Source of the DNA: Oceanobacillus timonensis
GTDB lineage: Bacteria; Bacillota; Bacilli; Bacillales; Amphibacillaceae
Direction: 5' to 3'
DNA length: 64,000 nt
Assembly: GCF_900166635.1 (NCBI RefSeq)
Contig: NZ_LT800497.1
Location: forward strand, 1,216,303 to 1,280,302
The notes below the pieces were generated by a model. The model saw nothing but the letters and a program-made list of their open reading frames with translations, did not search any database and was not told the DNA's origin. Positions within the stretch are counted from its first letter, which is position 1, and each line of letters begins with the position of its first letter. Of this stretch, positions 9,959 through 20,309 are shown one piece after another. Made by a program: the position numbers and the translations under genes.

Positions 9959-11158
9959 TTGGTGGAATCATGGCTTATTGAATTGGCAAAAGGCATAGGC
10001 AAATTTTTTCTGAATCCGGCATTATACTGGTTTTTATTTATATTAACGATGGCAAGTTATTTTCGTATTAAACGCGAGCGGTATGATTTCGGGATAAAAA
10101 TATATCCCAAGTTTATGGAATGGCACCAGACTTGGCTTGTTTCATTAATCAGCGGTATATTAATATCTGCTGTTATGATTGGTGTCGGGATGGTATTCTC
10201 TTATGAGACCCTTCTCGTATTAGCTCTTAGTTTTGTTATTTTAAGTATCAGTACGCGTTTTACATTACTTTCCCCCAGCTATACATTGGGGCTGACGTTT
10301 CTTCTTTTATTTTTTGCACCATATATATTGGACATACAAAATGTTTTGGACTACTCCTTGCTTTATGGGCGGAGCCTTCCAGCGTTAGCAGTGCTGGCAG
10401 GGTTACTTCTTTTTGTAGAGTCATTATTGATTAAACGGATAGAAAAACAGGATGTGTTTCCAAGCATTCAATTGAGTGACCGCGGAGCCTGGGTAGGTGC
10501 ACAGCAGCTGAAGCGATTAACGGTTGTACCGTTGCTGATGCTTGTTCCGGAAGGGGCAATTACTTCTTTTGCGCCCTGGTGGCCTTATTTATCCATTGGT
10601 GAATCTTCTTTGGGATTGGTGCTTATTCCTTTCTTGATTGGCTTTAACTATAAAGCCAAAGGGCATTTTCACCAGGAAGCTATCTATAAACTGGCTAAGG
10701 CAAATACATTTTTAGCAATTGGTATTTTACTAATTGCTGTCAGCGGCGTATTTGTTCCATATCTTTCTCTTGCTGCCATCATACTGGCGATAATTGGAAA
10801 GGAATATTTGAATTATCGTTATCGAGAAGGCGACCGTTTACGCAGACCGTATTACCAGCCGCATGCAAAAGGGTTACGGGTTGTCGGTATTTTACCGGGA
10901 AGTCCTGCAGACAGATTGGAAATAGAAATTGGTGAAGTTATTTACCGGGTTGGCGGAAGAAATGTGCAAACTCCTCAGACTTTTTATGAAGCGTTGCAGG
11001 GAAGCGGAGCTTATATTAAAATGGAAGTATTGAACCGGGACGAAGAAGTCCGCTTTGTACAGTGTTCCCTTTATGAAGGAGAACATCATTCTTTAGGGTT
11101 TCAGTTTGCAGAAGAGCCCTTTAAAGCAAGAAGAGAAAGAAAGAATAACGCATCTTAA
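9959..11158 (+). CDS. minJ: MinJ-like division-site protein (membrane protein with PDZ domain)
   Basis: In B. subtilis MinJ (YvjD) bridges DivIVA and MinD to keep division away from poles. This 399-residue protein has several hydrophobic segments over residues 1-280 and a C-terminal PDZ domain (about 300-390) with GILPGSPADRLEIEIGEVIY. Length, layout and place after ctpB all match. Start is TTG 9959 or GTG 9962; both lie at workable distance from AGGTGA (9947-9952), so the exact start is uncertain by one codon. Confidence 0.8.
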   Translation: MVESWLIELAKGIGKFFLNPALYWFLFILTMASYFRIKRERYDFGIKIYPKFMEWHQTWLVSLISGILISAVMIGVGMVFSYETLLVLALSFVILSISTRFTLLSPSYTLGLTFLLLFFAPYILDIQNVLDYSLLYGRSLPALAVLAGLLLFVESLLIKRIEKQDVFPSIQLSDRGAWVGAQQLKRLTVVPLLMLVPEGAITSFAPWWPYLSIGESSLGLVLIPFLIGFNYKAKGHFHQEAIYKLAKANTFLAIGILLIAVSGVFVPYLSLAAIILAIIGKEYLNYRYREGDRLRRPYYQPHAKGLRVVGILPGSPADRLEIEIGEVIYRVGGRNVQTPQTFYEALQGSGAYIKMEVLNRDEEVRFVQCSLYEGEHHSLGFQFAEEPFKARRERKNNAS

Positions 11159-11163
11159 TAAAA

Positions 11164-11209
11164 GAATGCTTGGAACAGCAGTTATACGCGATCCAAGCAT
11201 TCTTTTCGT
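11164..11209 (+). terminator. Terminator after minJ
   Basis: GAATGCTTGGA (11164-11174) pairs perfectly with TCCAAGCATTC (11192-11202), followed by TTTTCGTT. Confidence 0.9.
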
Positions 11210-11307
11210 TATTGTAAAATATAATCAAGGATTGAAAGATTGACAGAAAGGCTATAATGGAAGTAGAGGATTTTTAAAAAATAGCATCAAAAATATAAAG
11301 AAAATAT

Positions 11308-11343
11308 CGAATGCTTGTTCGTTTTTCGTAAAAAGGGTATAAT
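11308..11343 (+). promoter_or_regulatory. SOS promoter of uvrBA with LexA box
   Basis: CGAATGCTTGTTCG (11308-11321) fits the Gram-positive LexA/DinR box GAACNNNNGTTC with one mismatch. The -35 TTGTTC (11315-11320) lies inside it, 17 bases before a perfect -10 TATAAT (11338-11343). LexA bound here would block RNA polymerase, so uvrBA should rise after DNA damage. Confidence 0.88.
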
Positions 11344-11378
11344 AGAAAATAGTTATTGCAAGGAACGGAGGAAATAGG

Positions 11379-13361
11379 ATGAATGATCATTTTGAATTAG
11401 TTTCTGCTTATGAACCGGCGGGTGATCAACCGGCTGCAATTAATGATATTGTCGAAAAAGTACTTGCCGGCCAGCGTCACCAGACATTGCTCGGTGCTAC
11501 CGGAACGGGGAAAACATTTACCATGTCCAATGTGGTCAAAGAAATTAACCGGCCGACACTTGTGATTGCACATAATAAAACGCTGGCAGGCCAGCTTTAT
11601 AGTGAGTTTAAAGAATTCTTCCCAAATAATGCGGTAGAATATTTTGTGAGTTATTATGATTACTATCAGCCGGAAGCCTATGTACCATCTACAGATACGT
11701 TTATTGAAAAGGATGCAAGTATCAATGATGAAATTGATAAGTTGCGTCACTCGGCTACGTCCGCACTTTTTGAACGAAATGATGTTTTAATTGTATCTAG
11801 TGTTTCCTGTATTTACGGTCTGGGAAATCCGGAAGAATATAAGAGCCAGGTGCTTTCCTTAAGACTTGGCATGGAAAAAGAAAGAGACCAGCTGTTGCGG
11901 GAGCTGGTAGATATTCAATATGCAAGAAATGATATTAATTTTCAGCGCGGGACATTCCGGGTACGCGGAGATTCCGTAGAAATCATTCCTGCATCGCATG
12001 AAGAACACTGTATTCGGGTAGAATTTTTTGGAGATGAGATTGACCGGATTCGCGAAGTAGATGCTTTAACCGGCGAAATTATCGGTGACCGTGAGCATGT
12101 AGCTATTTTTCCGGCATCCCACTTTGTTACCCGTGAAGAAAAGATGAAAATAGCGATTAAAAATATTGAAAAAGAATTGGAAGAACGGCTGAAAGAATTA
12201 AATGATGCCGGGAAGCTGCTGGAAGCACAACGTTTAGAGCAGCGTACAAATTATGATTTGGAAATGATGCGGGAGATGGGCTTTTGTTCCGGAATTGAAA
12301 ACTATTCACGTCCATTAACATTACGTGAGCCGGGAGCAACGCCATATACCTTGCTGGATTTCTTTCCAGATGACTTTTTAGTCATTATTGATGAATCCCA
12401 TGTGACATTGCCGCAAATCCGCGGAATGTACAATGGAGACCAGGCACGGAAGCAAGTTCTGGTTGATCACGGTTTTCGACTGCCTTCTGCGATGGATAAC
12501 CGGCCGTTGCGCTTTGAAGAATTTGAAGGGAAGACAAATCAGCTGGTTTATGTTTCCGCAACACCGGGTCCATATGAATTAGAACATTCTCCGGAAATGA
12601 CAGAGCAAATCATCCGTCCGACAGGTTTACTGGACCCAGAGATAGAGGTTCGTCCGATCGAAGGACAAATTGATGATTTAATTGGAGAAATTAATAAACG
12701 GGCTGAACGTAATGAACGTGTATTGATTACGACGTTAACGAAAAAAATGTCAGAGGACTTAACCGATTATTTAAAAGAAATTGGTATCAAAGTTGCTTAC
12801 CTGCATTCGGAAATTAAAACATTGGAGCGGATTGAAGTAATCCGTGATCTCCGTGTCGGAAAATATGATGTACTTGTCGGAATTAACCTTCTCCGGGAGG
12901 GACTGGATATTCCGGAAGTATCACTGGTTTCCATCTTGGATGCGGATAAAGAAGGCTTCTTGCGCTCAGAACGTTCTTTAATCCAGACAATGGGCCGTGC
13001 TGCACGTAATGAGCAAGGCAGAGTTATTATGTATGCCGATAAAATAACCGATTCGATGCAAAAAGCGATGGATGAAACAGAACGCCGTCGTGCTGTTCAG
13101 CAGGAATATAATGAAAAGCATGGTATTACGCCACAAACGATTCGGAAGGAAGTCCGGGATGTTATTCAGGCAACGGTTGCTGCCGAAGCTTCGGAAACAT
13201 ACGAATCGGAAGCGGAACAAGTGAAGAAGATGACGAAGAAAGACAGACAGCAGGTCATCGAAAATATGGATAAAGAAATGAAACAAGCAGCCAAAAATCT
13301 AGACTTCGAGAAAGCAGCGGAATTAAGAGATGTTCTCTTGGAGCTTAAAGCGGAAGGATGA
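11379..13361 (+). CDS. uvrB: Excinuclease ABC subunit B
   Basis: DNA damage-verifying helicase-like subunit of nucleotide excision repair; loaded by UvrA and recruits UvrC. The 660 residues carry Walker [11 protein letters not shown], the beta-hairpin with [12 protein letters not shown], helicase motifs including DESHVTLPQ and QTMGRAARN, and a C-terminal UVR motif (about 620-655) that binds UvrC. ATG 11379 follows GGAGG. uvrA starts eight bases after the stop. Confidence 0.98.
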   Translation: MNDHFELVSAYEPAGDQPAAINDIVEKVLAGQRHQTLLGATGTGKTFTMSNVVKEINRPTLVIAHNKTLAGQLYSEFKEFFPNNAVEYFVSYYDYYQPEAYVPSTDTFIEKDASINDEIDKLRHSATSALFERNDVLIVSSVSCIYGLGNPEEYKSQVLSLRLGMEKERDQLLRELVDIQYARNDINFQRGTFRVRGDSVEIIPASHEEHCIRVEFFGDEIDRIREVDALTGEIIGDREHVAIFPASHFVTREEKMKIAIKNIEKELEERLKELNDAGKLLEAQRLEQRTNYDLEMMREMGFCSGIENYSRPLTLREPGATPYTLLDFFPDDFLVIIDESHVTLPQIRGMYNGDQARKQVLVDHGFRLPSAMDNRPLRFEEFEGKTNQLVYVSATPGPYELEHSPEMTEQIIRPTGLLDPEIEVRPIEGQIDDLIGEINKRAERNERVLITTLTKKMSEDLTDYLKEIGIKVAYLHSEIKTLERIEVIRDLRVGKYDVLVGINLLREGLDIPEVSLVSILDADKEGFLRSERSLIQTMGRAARNEQGRVIMYADKITDSMQKAMDETERRRAVQQEYNEKHGITPQTIRKEVRDVIQATVAAEASETYESEAEQVKKMTKKDRQQVIENMDKEMKQAAKNLDFEKAAELRDVLLELKAEG

Positions 13362-13368
13362 GGTTTTT

Positions 13369-16242
13369 ATGCCAAGCAAATCTATAAACATTCAAGGTGC
13401 CAGAGCACATAATTTAAAAAATATAGATGTGGATATTCCTAAAAATAAATTAGTGGTTCTGACAGGGCTTTCCGGTTCCGGGAAATCTTCCCTCGCCTTT
13501 GATACCGTTTATGCGGAAGGACAGCGCAGGTATGTTGAATCTTTGTCTGCCTATGCAAGACAATTCCTGGGACAGATGGATAAGCCGGATGTCGATGTGA
13601 TTGAAGGATTATCACCGGCTATTTCGATTGACCAAAAAACAACCAGTAAAAATCCAAGGTCCACCGTGGGAACCGTGACAGAGATTTACGATTATTTGCG
13701 TTTGCTATTTGCACGGGTAGGAAAACCGACTTGTCCGACACATGGGATTGAAATCAGTTCACAGACTGTCCAGCAGATGGTGGACCGGGTGCTGGAATAT
13801 CCGGAAAGAACAAAAATGCAAATTTTATCTCCTGTCGTATCAGGCAGGAAGGGAGAACATGTTAAAGTATTAGAAGACTTGAAAAAACAAGGGTACGTGC
13901 GTGTTCGTGTTGATGGAAATATGATGGAGGTTACGGACGATATTAACTTGGAAAAAAATAAAAAGCACTCTATTGAAGTTGTTATTGACCGTATTGTCGT
14001 GAAAGACGGCATTGAAAGCCGTTTAAGTGATTCTTTGGAAGCAGCATTGAAACTCGGTGATGGCAATGCGATTGTGGATGTGATTGACGATGAAGAGCTG
14101 TTGTTCAGCGAAAATCATGCGTGTCCTATTTGCGGCTTTTCCATCGGAAAGCTGGAACCGCGTTTATTCTCCTTTAACAGCCCGTTTGGTGCTTGTCCAA
14201 GCTGTGATGGATTAGGTTCAAAACTTGAGGTTGATGTGGAATTGGTTATTCCAGATTGGGATAAAACATTAAATGAACATGCGGTTGCGCCATGGGAACC
14301 GATCAGTTCGCAGTATTATCCGCAACTTCTAAAAAGTGTCTGTGATCACTATGCCATTCCAATGGATGTTCCAGTGAAAGATATTCCAGAGGAACAAATG
14401 GATAAAATTTTACATGGAAGCGGAAAAGAAAAAATTCATTTTCATTATGAGAATGATTTTGGCAGCTCCCGTACTAAAGATGTAGCTTTTGAAGGGGTGC
14501 TAAAAAACGTAGAGCGCCGGTACAAAGAAACGTCATCTGATTTTATCCGTGAAACGTTAGAAAAATATATGGCTCAGAAAAATTGTCCAACCTGTAAAGG
14601 GAACCGTTTAAATAAAGAAGCACTTGCGGTGTTAATTGACGGGAAGCATATCAGTCAAGTAACCGATTTTTCAATCCTGGAATCTAAAGACTTCTTCACC
14701 CAGCTTGAACTGAGTGACAAAGACCGTCAGATTGCTCGCTTGATTTTAAGGGAGATTGATAACCGTCTGGCATTTTTAAATAATGTCGGGTTGGATTATT
14801 TAACATTATCCCGTTCAGCAGGGACACTTTCAGGCGGGGAAGCACAGCGGATTCGCCTGGCGACACAAATCGGATCGGCGCTGACAGGTGTGCTTTATGT
14901 GCTTGATGAGCCTTCTATCGGTCTGCATCAGCGTGATAATGACCGTTTGATTGAGACGCTTAAACAAATGCGGGATTTAGATAATACGTTGATTGTGGTA
15001 GAACATGATGAAGATACAATGCTTGCAGCGGACTGGCTGATTGATATTGGTCCTGGCGCCGGCGAGCATGGCGGAGAGATTGTTGCCAGCGATACACCGG
15101 AAAATGTGAAGGCAAATGAGAATTCCTTAACTGGCCGTTATTTATCCGGAAAAGAATTTATTCCTGTACCATCTAAGCGTAAAAAAGCGGATAAACGCAA
15201 AATAAAAATTACCGGCGCATCGGAAAATAATTTAAAAAACGTATCGGCTGAGATTCCAATTGGACTGATGACGGTTGTAACAGGTGTTTCCGGATCCGGA
15301 AAAAGTACACTGGTGAATGAGATTGTGTATAAGTCCCTGGCGAAAGAATTATATAAAGGAAAAGTGAAACCTGGGAAATATCGAACGATAAAAGGAATCG
15401 AGCATATTGAAAAAGTTATCGATATTGACCAGTCTCCAATCGGAAGAACACCGCGTTCCAATCCGGCTACGTATACGGGTGTATTTGATGATATTCGCGA
15501 TGTATTTGCGCAAACGAATGAAGCTAAAGTACGCGGTTATAAAAAAGGACGTTTCAGTTTTAATGTAAAAGGTGGACGCTGTGAAGCCTGTCGTGGAGAC
15601 GGAATTATCAAGATTGAAATGCATTTTCTGCCGGATGTTTATGTCCCATGTGAAGTTTGTGACGGGGCGCGTTACAACCGGGAAACCCTGGAAGTGAAAT
15701 ATAAAGGCAAGAATATATCCGAAGTCCTGGAAATGCGGATTGAAGAAGCATTGGAATTTTTCTCTGCGATTCCAAAGATTAAACGGAAACTGCAAACCAT
15801 GTACGATGTCGGATTAGGTTATATTAAATTAGGTCAGCAGGCCACAACTTTATCCGGCGGGGAAGCACAGCGGGTGAAGTTAGCGAGTGAGTTGCATAAA
15901 CGTTCCAACGGCAAGACCTTTTATATTCTGGACGAGCCGACAACAGGATTGCATTCTGCTGATATTCGCCGTTTGCTGGATGTCCTGCAGCGACTGGTGG
16001 ATAATGGAGATTCTGTCTTGATTATCGAACACAATTTAGATGTGATTAAAAGTGCGGACCATATTATTGATTTAGGTCCGGAAGGCGGAGACCGCGGCGG
16101 ACAGATTATTGCAACGGGATCACCGGAAAAAATTGCCGAACAGGCAGATGTCTCTTATACAGGAAAATACCTTGGTCCAGTGTTGGAAAGAGATAAAGCA
16201 CGTATGAATGATGTTCTGAAAGAGAAAGTCAGCAGTAAATAA
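13369..16242 (+). CDS. uvrA: Excinuclease ABC subunit A
   Basis: Dimeric ABC ATPase that finds bulky DNA lesions. Start is ATG 13369 with GGATGAGG overlapping the uvrB stop; a longer frame from 13330 would overlap uvrB and is not needed. At 957 residues it is full length. Two ABC modules are visible (GLSGSGKSS and GVSGSGKST; two LSGGEAQR signatures; two DEP Walker B motifs), with zinc modules containing [17 protein letters not shown] and [17 protein letters not shown]. Co-transcribed with uvrB. Confidence 0.98.
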   Translation: MPSKSINIQGARAHNLKNIDVDIPKNKLVVLTGLSGSGKSSLAFDTVYAEGQRRYVESLSAYARQFLGQMDKPDVDVIEGLSPAISIDQKTTSKNPRSTVGTVTEIYDYLRLLFARVGKPTCPTHGIEISSQTVQQMVDRVLEYPERTKMQILSPVVSGRKGEHVKVLEDLKKQGYVRVRVDGNMMEVTDDINLEKNKKHSIEVVIDRIVVKDGIESRLSDSLEAALKLGDGNAIVDVIDDEELLFSENHACPICGFSIGKLEPRLFSFNSPFGACPSCDGLGSKLEVDVELVIPDWDKTLNEHAVAPWEPISSQYYPQLLKSVCDHYAIPMDVPVKDIPEEQMDKILHGSGKEKIHFHYENDFGSSRTKDVAFEGVLKNVERRYKETSSDFIRETLEKYMAQKNCPTCKGNRLNKEALAVLIDGKHISQVTDFSILESKDFFTQLELSDKDRQIARLILREIDNRLAFLNNVGLDYLTLSRSAGTLSGGEAQRIRLATQIGSALTGVLYVLDEPSIGLHQRDNDRLIETLKQMRDLDNTLIVVEHDEDTMLAADWLIDIGPGAGEHGGEIVASDTPENVKANENSLTGRYLSGKEFIPVPSKRKKADKRKIKITGASENNLKNVSAEIPIGLMTVVTGVSGSGKSTLVNEIVYKSLAKELYKGKVKPGKYRTIKGIEHIEKVIDIDQSPIGRTPRSNPATYTGVFDDIRDVFAQTNEAKVRGYKKGRFSFNVKGGRCEACRGDGIIKIEMHFLPDVYVPCEVCDGARYNRETLEVKYKGKNISEVLEMRIEEALEFFSAIPKIKRKLQTMYDVGLGYIKLGQQATTLSGGEAQRVKLASELHKRSNGKTFYILDEPTTGLHSADIRRLLDVLQRLVDNGDSVLIIEHNLDVIKSADHIIDLGPEGGDRGGQIIATGSPEKIAEQADVSYTGKYLGPVLERDKARMNDVLKEKVSSK

Positions 16243-16252
16243 TGGAAAATGG

Positions 16253-16291
16253 CCAGTCTGCAAAGCGCGATGTTTTTGCAGACTGGTTTTT
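16253..16291 (+). terminator. Terminator after uvrA
   Basis: CCAGTCTGCAAA (16253-16264) pairs perfectly with TTTGCAGACTGG (16275-16286), then TTTTT. Confidence 0.92.
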
Positions 16292-16330
16292 ATGGAGAAG
16301 GACAGTTTTCATTTTTATGAAGCTATTCAT

Positions 16331-16359
16331 TTGACGCTGTGTCTGCATTTCGATAGAGT
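16331..16359 (+). promoter_or_regulatory. Probable promoter of yojF-bshB2
   Basis: TTGACG (16331-16336), a 17-base spacer, and TAGAGT (16354-16359), placed 27 bases before the yojF start. Confidence 0.6.
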
Positions 16360-16385
16360 AAAAGAGTAGAATTGGAGGTTGAAAC

Positions 16386-16739
16386 ATGAAGCCGATAGAA
16401 ATGGAAAAAGTTCAGCAGGCGCTGGACAGTTACTTAAATAAAGATGTATATGTCCATTTAGAGACAACAAATGGTGCTTATGCGAGTCATTTAGATGCCA
16501 ATGCTTATAATGTTGGCGCATATATACGGAATGCAAAAGTGAAATATGAGAATGCAAAAATTATCGGGGACGGAAATTCCTACCGTGTCGGTTTGAAAAT
16601 GGAGCTTGGCTGGATTTATGCGGAAGGATTGACGGATTGGACGATATACCAGGAAGATCAATTGCTTATGGCTGGTCATGACGACGAGGGTCGGTTAATG
16701 GTGTCATTGGAAATCAGCGAGACACCGTTTCAACAATAA
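16386..16739 (+). CDS. yojF: YojF family protein (DUF1806)
   Basis: A 117-residue soluble protein matching the YojF family by its opening PIEMEKVQQALDSYLNKDVYVHLE and central NVGAYIRNAKVKYENA. The B. subtilis homologue lies next to yojG/bshB2 as here, so a link to bacillithiol metabolism is likely, but I know of no established biochemical activity. ATG 16386 follows TTGGAGG. bshB2 starts 49 bases downstream. Confidence 0.82.
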   Translation: MKPIEMEKVQQALDSYLNKDVYVHLETTNGAYASHLDANAYNVGAYIRNAKVKYENAKIIGDGNSYRVGLKMELGWIYAEGLTDWTIYQEDQLLMAGHDDEGRLMVSLEISETPFQQ

Positions 16740-16788
16740 TAACAGACACGAATGATATAGTTTGATTTCAGAAAGACAGGTGAACGAA

Positions 16789-17472
16789 ATGGAGAAACAT
16801 GTTGTTGTGATTTATCCACATCCGGATGATGAAGCATTTGGAGCGTCCGGTTCCATCGCACAGTTTCGAAAAGAAGGTGTGCCGGTTACGTATTTATGTG
16901 GAACGTTAGGACAAATGGGAAGAAATATGGGGAATCCAACATTTGCAAATCGGGAATCCTTGCCTGAAATTCGCAAAAAAGAATTGAAACAGGCTTGTGA
17001 AACCCTGGATATTGAATTGAAAATGCTTGGATACCGTGATAAAACAATTGAATTTGAAGACAAACAAGAGGTAGCTGACCATTTAAGAGGGTATTTGGAA
17101 GCTATCAAACCATCCCTTGTCATCACGCATTATCCCGGCTATGCTGTGCACCCGGATCATAATGCCCTGGGAGCTGCTGCGATTCAAGCAGTCGAAGAAA
17201 TGAATCCGGAGGAAAGGCCAAAAGTATGGGCGCAGGCTTTCTCGAATGGTCATGAAGAAGATTTAGGAAGTCCGGATATCGTTAATGATGTTCATGACAC
17301 TTTTGATACCAAGCTGCAAACAGTTCTGTCTCACGACTCACAGGTGGCAGGTATGTTTGGCTGGTTTAAAAAAATGGATGAAATCGATGAAGAAGTGAAA
17401 AATGAATTGATTGAAGGCCAGGCGATAGAACGTTTTTATACTTGGGATTTTGCTAAAGACAACTCCAAATAA
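16789..17472 (+). CDS. bshB2: Bacillithiol biosynthesis deacetylase BshB2
   Basis: LmbE-type zinc deacetylase that removes acetyl from GlcNAc-malate to give GlcN-malate, the second step of bacillithiol synthesis (also possible bacillithiol-conjugate amidase). The 227 residues show zinc motif YPHPDDEAFG near the N-terminus and HPDHNALGAAA with the third His. ATG 16789 follows ACAGGTGAACGA; an in-frame TTG at 16762 is less likely. Paired with yojF. Confidence 0.9.
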   Translation: MEKHVVVIYPHPDDEAFGASGSIAQFRKEGVPVTYLCGTLGQMGRNMGNPTFANRESLPEIRKKELKQACETLDIELKMLGYRDKTIEFEDKQEVADHLRGYLEAIKPSLVITHYPGYAVHPDHNALGAAAIQAVEEMNPEERPKVWAQAFSNGHEEDLGSPDIVNDVHDTFDTKLQTVLSHDSQVAGMFGWFKKMDEIDEEVKNELIEGQAIERFYTWDFAKDNSK

Positions 17473-17501
17473 TTGTTTTGTTTAAAAAGAATACGATGCG
17501 G

Positions 17502-17536
17502 GAAAATAGAAATGAAACTTTTTCATTTCTATTTTC
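17502..17536 (+). terminator. Hairpin terminator after bshB2
   Basis: A 16-bp perfect inverted repeat, 17502-17517 with 17521-17536, three-base loop. The stem's own T-rich right arm serves in place of a clear T-tail. Confidence 0.65.
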
Positions 17537-17608
17537 GTATATAAGAATAGAAGCACACATATGCTTGAATCAATAAATGGCAAACCAATTACCTGAGGAG
17601 GTACTTTC

Positions 17609-17800
17609 ATGAAAAGATTATATCGTTCCGAAACCAATAAAATTCTTGCCGGCGTTCTTGGCGGATTAGGAGAGTATTTAAATGTGGATCCGACACTGCT
17701 CCGAATTATATTCTTAATCCTGCTTATCCCGAGTTTTTCCACATTAGCGATTGTCTATATCATCGCCGCCTTTATTATGCCTAGAGGAGACGTGTATTAA
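17609..17800 (+). CDS. yvlC: PspC domain protein (YvlC-like)
   Basis: A 63-residue membrane protein consisting of one PspC domain: basic start (KRLYRSETNKILAGVLGGLGEYL) followed by two hydrophobic segments. PspC proteins take part in envelope stress sensing. In B. subtilis YvlC sits just upstream of YvlD and hprK. ATG 17609 follows TGAGGAGG; the stop overlaps the next start by one base. Confidence 0.85.
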   Translation: MKRLYRSETNKILAGVLGGLGEYLNVDPTLLRIIFLILLIPSFSTLAIVYIIAAFIMPRGDVY

Positions 17801-18153
17801 TGTTACTTCGGGGGATTATTTCATTAGTATTAAATGCTGTCGCACTGATCGCCGTTGCCCAGATTTTTGATTCTTTTCAGCTTGAAGGGTTTGGCACGGC
17901 GCTGTTAGCCAGCTTGATTTTAGCTATATTGAATATTTTTGTGAAGCCGATTTTGGTTATTTTGACTTTGCCAATTACGGTGATTACATTTGGTTTATTC
18001 TTAATTGTTATCAATGCGATTACCTTGATGATTACGCAGGCGCTTATCGGTCCTGATTTTATTATTGAAGGTTTTGGCACAGCATTTATTGCTTCCATTG
18101 TGATTTCATTGATTTCGATGATTTTAAACAGTGTTGTTCGAGATATAAGGTAA
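17800..18153 (+). CDS. yvlD: YvlD-like phage-holin-family membrane protein
   Basis: 117 residues with four hydrophobic segments and the family pattern FGTALLASLILAILNIFVKP followed by LPITVITFGLFLIVINA. Function unknown; it is usually encoded with PspC-type proteins, suggesting a role in envelope homeostasis. Starts on the last base of the yvlC stop codon, so translation is coupled. Confidence 0.85.
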   Translation: MLLRGIISLVLNAVALIAVAQIFDSFQLEGFGTALLASLILAILNIFVKPILVILTLPITVITFGLFLIVINAITLMITQALIGPDFIIEGFGTAFIASIVISLISMILNSVVRDIR

Positions 18154-18187
18154 AAGAGAGAGTCAGGTTGTTGCCTGGCTTTTTCTT
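18154..18187 (+). terminator. Terminator after yvlD
   Basis: AGTCAGG (18161-18167) pairs with CCTGGCT (18174-18180) with one G-T pair; TTTTTCTTT follows. Confidence 0.75.
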
Positions 18188-18239
18188 TATGCATTAAAAT
18201 GAATAATATTAAGATACTGCTGGCTTGGAGGAGAGAATT

Positions 18240-19175
18240 ATGAAATTAGAAAGACTACTGTCCATTATCATATTATTGATAAATCATCGGATGCTGCAGG
18301 CAAAAGATTTAGCAGAACGATTTGAAGTATCTGTACGGACGATTTATAGAGATATTGATGCAATTAATGCAGCCGGCATTCCTATCGTGACCTATCAGGG
18401 AGCTCATGGCGGCATCGGACTTGCGGAAGGTTATCGATTGGATCGTAATCTGTTAACCAATGATGAATTGGCTGAAATTGTGACAGCACTACGGAGTTTA
18501 TCTACTTCATATGAAAAAGTGCAGCATCAGCAATTGATGGAAAAAATGAATAGTATCGTACCTCCTAATGATGTCGAAGTTTTTCAAAGTAAAACAAGTC
18601 GTGTTCTCATTGATTATTCACCTTGGGATCATAGTACACGCCTCCAAGAAAAATTGAAGTGTATTGAAAAGGCAATAGATAACTGTCTATTTATCGTATT
18701 TACATACTCGGATGCGGAAGGTAAGTTGACGCAGCGAACAGCAGAACCGCATACATTAATTCTCAAAGGAAGACATTGGTATGTCCAAGCATACTGCTTA
18801 GACAGAGAGCAGTTTCGTTTATTTAAATTACGCAGAATGAAATCTTTGTCCGTTGATGCAGAAGCAAGTTTTACTCGTAGAACTTTACCAAAACAAAAGC
18901 AGATAAGCGGAAAACAATCATCCAGCTCCAATAATAACGAGGTAGTTTTACGTTTTCAGAGAGACGTGCGTCATTTAGCGGAAGATTGGTTTGATGCAGA
19001 AGAGCTTGTCCCAACTGAGGATGGGGCATGGCTGGTGAAGAAAGCTTATCCTGAAGATGAATGGTTATACAGCTTTATTCTAAGCTTTGGATTTCATGTG
19101 GAAGTGCTAGAGCCCGTTCATTTACGAGATGTTATTGCAGAGCGTGCAGCTCAAATTATAAAAATGTATCAATAA
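18240..19175 (+). CDS. WYL-domain transcriptional regulator (YafY type)
   Basis: 311-residue DNA-binding protein: N-terminal helix-turn-helix (about 1-55, with LAERFEVSVRTIYRDIDAI) and a central-to-C-terminal WYL effector domain (about 140-230, with HTLILKGRHWYVQAYC). WYL regulators sense ligands, often nucleic acid-derived or small molecules. ATG 18240 follows TTGGAGGAGAG. The next gene codes for a GyrI-like ligand-binding protein, a pairing common for such regulators, so they may form one sensor-response unit. Start of the accessory block inserted between yvlD and hprK. Confidence 0.88.
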   Translation: MKLERLLSIIILLINHRMLQAKDLAERFEVSVRTIYRDIDAINAAGIPIVTYQGAHGGIGLAEGYRLDRNLLTNDELAEIVTALRSLSTSYEKVQHQQLMEKMNSIVPPNDVEVFQSKTSRVLIDYSPWDHSTRLQEKLKCIEKAIDNCLFIVFTYSDAEGKLTQRTAEPHTLILKGRHWYVQAYCLDREQFRLFKLRRMKSLSVDAEASFTRRTLPKQKQISGKQSSSSNNNEVVLRFQRDVRHLAEDWFDAEELVPTEDGAWLVKKAYPEDEWLYSFILSFGFHVEVLEPVHLRDVIAERAAQIIKMYQ

Positions 19176-19192
19176 GTTGAATAAACTAGACA

Positions 19193-19221
19193 GACAGCTG
19201 TCAGGTTTCCTACTTTATAAT
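19193..19221 (+). promoter_or_regulatory. Possible operator and -10 box before the GyrI-like gene
   Basis: GACAGCTGTC (19193-19202) is a perfect 10-base palindrome lying just upstream of TATAAT (19216-19221), with no good -35. A site inside the core promoter could bind the WYL regulator encoded upstream. Confidence 0.45.
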
Positions 19222-19256
19222 AGCTATTATCACATAGATAAGGAGTTTGATAAGGC

Positions 19257-19772
19257 ATGAAGCAGGATAAATCAGCTGGAAATATAAAACCAGTCCGGAT
19301 CGAGAAAAGGCCAGCTTTTACATTAGCAGGAGTCAGTGCGGTAACTACAAATGAAGCAGAGCAGCTAGGAAATGGAAAGATAGGCGCGCTATTTGAACGC
19401 TTTTTCACAGAAAATATTGGGAAGCAGCTAGGTGTAAACATTCGTGAAGCGGGATATTACGGTTGCTATTTTCATTATCAGCAAGAAGATAAAGGGCCAT
19501 ATGAAATTATGTTGAGTGTAAAGGTAGCGGCTGATTCCGTAGTTCCGAATTTAGAAGGCATTCAAACTTTTACCGTTCCGGAAGCGAATTATGCTGTATT
19601 TGTAACTGAAAAAGGTCCAATCGTGGAAAAGGTTCCACAAGCATGGGCAGCTATTTGGGAATGGCAGAAGCTGCCTGAGAATTGTCGGACATTCACTGGT
19701 GATTTTGAATATTATGCTGGTGATATTGATCCGGCAGATGGGCAGACAGAAATATATATTGCGGTGGAATAA
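19257..19772 (+). CDS. GyrI-like / AraC effector-binding domain protein
   Basis: 171-residue protein with no DNA-binding region; the whole chain fits the GyrI-like small-molecule-binding fold, with conserved endings such as TGDFEYYAGDIDPADGQTEIY. In the family these proteins bind drugs or signals (E. coli SbmC/GyrI) or hydrolyse cyclopropanoid toxins. ATG 19257 has AAGGAG about 12 bases upstream. Its neighbour is a WYL regulator, and a MepB-like gene follows after 27 bases. Confidence 0.8.
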   Translation: MKQDKSAGNIKPVRIEKRPAFTLAGVSAVTTNEAEQLGNGKIGALFERFFTENIGKQLGVNIREAGYYGCYFHYQQEDKGPYEIMLSVKVAADSVVPNLEGIQTFTVPEANYAVFVTEKGPIVEKVPQAWAAIWEWQKLPENCRTFTGDFEYYAGDIDPADGQTEIYIAVE

Positions 19773-19799
19773 GCAGAAATTCAAAGGATGAGAAGAAAA

Positions 19800-20288
19800 A
19801 TGCTAAAATCGATAAACCTAATGAAAGAATTACTTTCTGGCACAGATGATGAAATCACAAACATATTGAACGAGCCGCAAAATATGGAATATGAGGGAAC
19901 TACTTTTCATATAAATGATAATAACTATAGGAGTCGTTTAGCTAAACGAACACTAAAGAAAGATGGCTACTTTGTCGTTTTCTGGGAAAAAGATGTAAAT
20001 CATTGTAACCAGGCTTATGCGTACAGTGAAAGCCCGAATAAAATAGTAATTTCAATTATAGATAAGGACTTGAAAGGTCAGTTTATTTTTCCCAAATCTC
20101 TTCTTTTAGAGAAAGGAATATTAAGAACTGCTGGTAACAAAGGGAAAATGGCAATAAGAGTATATCCTTCTTGGGAAAATTCGTTAAATAACGCTGCTAA
20201 AAAAACACAAGCATGGCAAGCGCCATATTTTATCAATGTTTCAAATGAAATTGATATAAGAAGGTTGACAGAATTATATTTTTCTTAA
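19800..20288 (+). CDS. MepB family protein
   Basis: 162 residues (166 if ATG 19788 is used) with the family pattern SRLAKRTLKKDGYFVVFWEKD, GQFIFPKS, RVYPSW and TQAWQAPYF. MepB was named for the S. aureus mepRAB multidrug locus; its own activity is not established. ATG 19800 is preferred because AAAGG lies too close to 19788. Follows the GyrI-like gene and may share its transcript. The terminator downstream belongs to a duplicated segment. Confidence 0.75.
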   Translation: MLKSINLMKELLSGTDDEITNILNEPQNMEYEGTTFHINDNNYRSRLAKRTLKKDGYFVVFWEKDVNHCNQAYAYSESPNKIVISIIDKDLKGQFIFPKSLLLEKGILRTAGNKGKMAIRVYPSWENSLNNAAKKTQAWQAPYFINVSNEIDIRRLTELYFS

Positions 20289-20309
20289 AAGTACACATAA
20301 GAAAATCGA

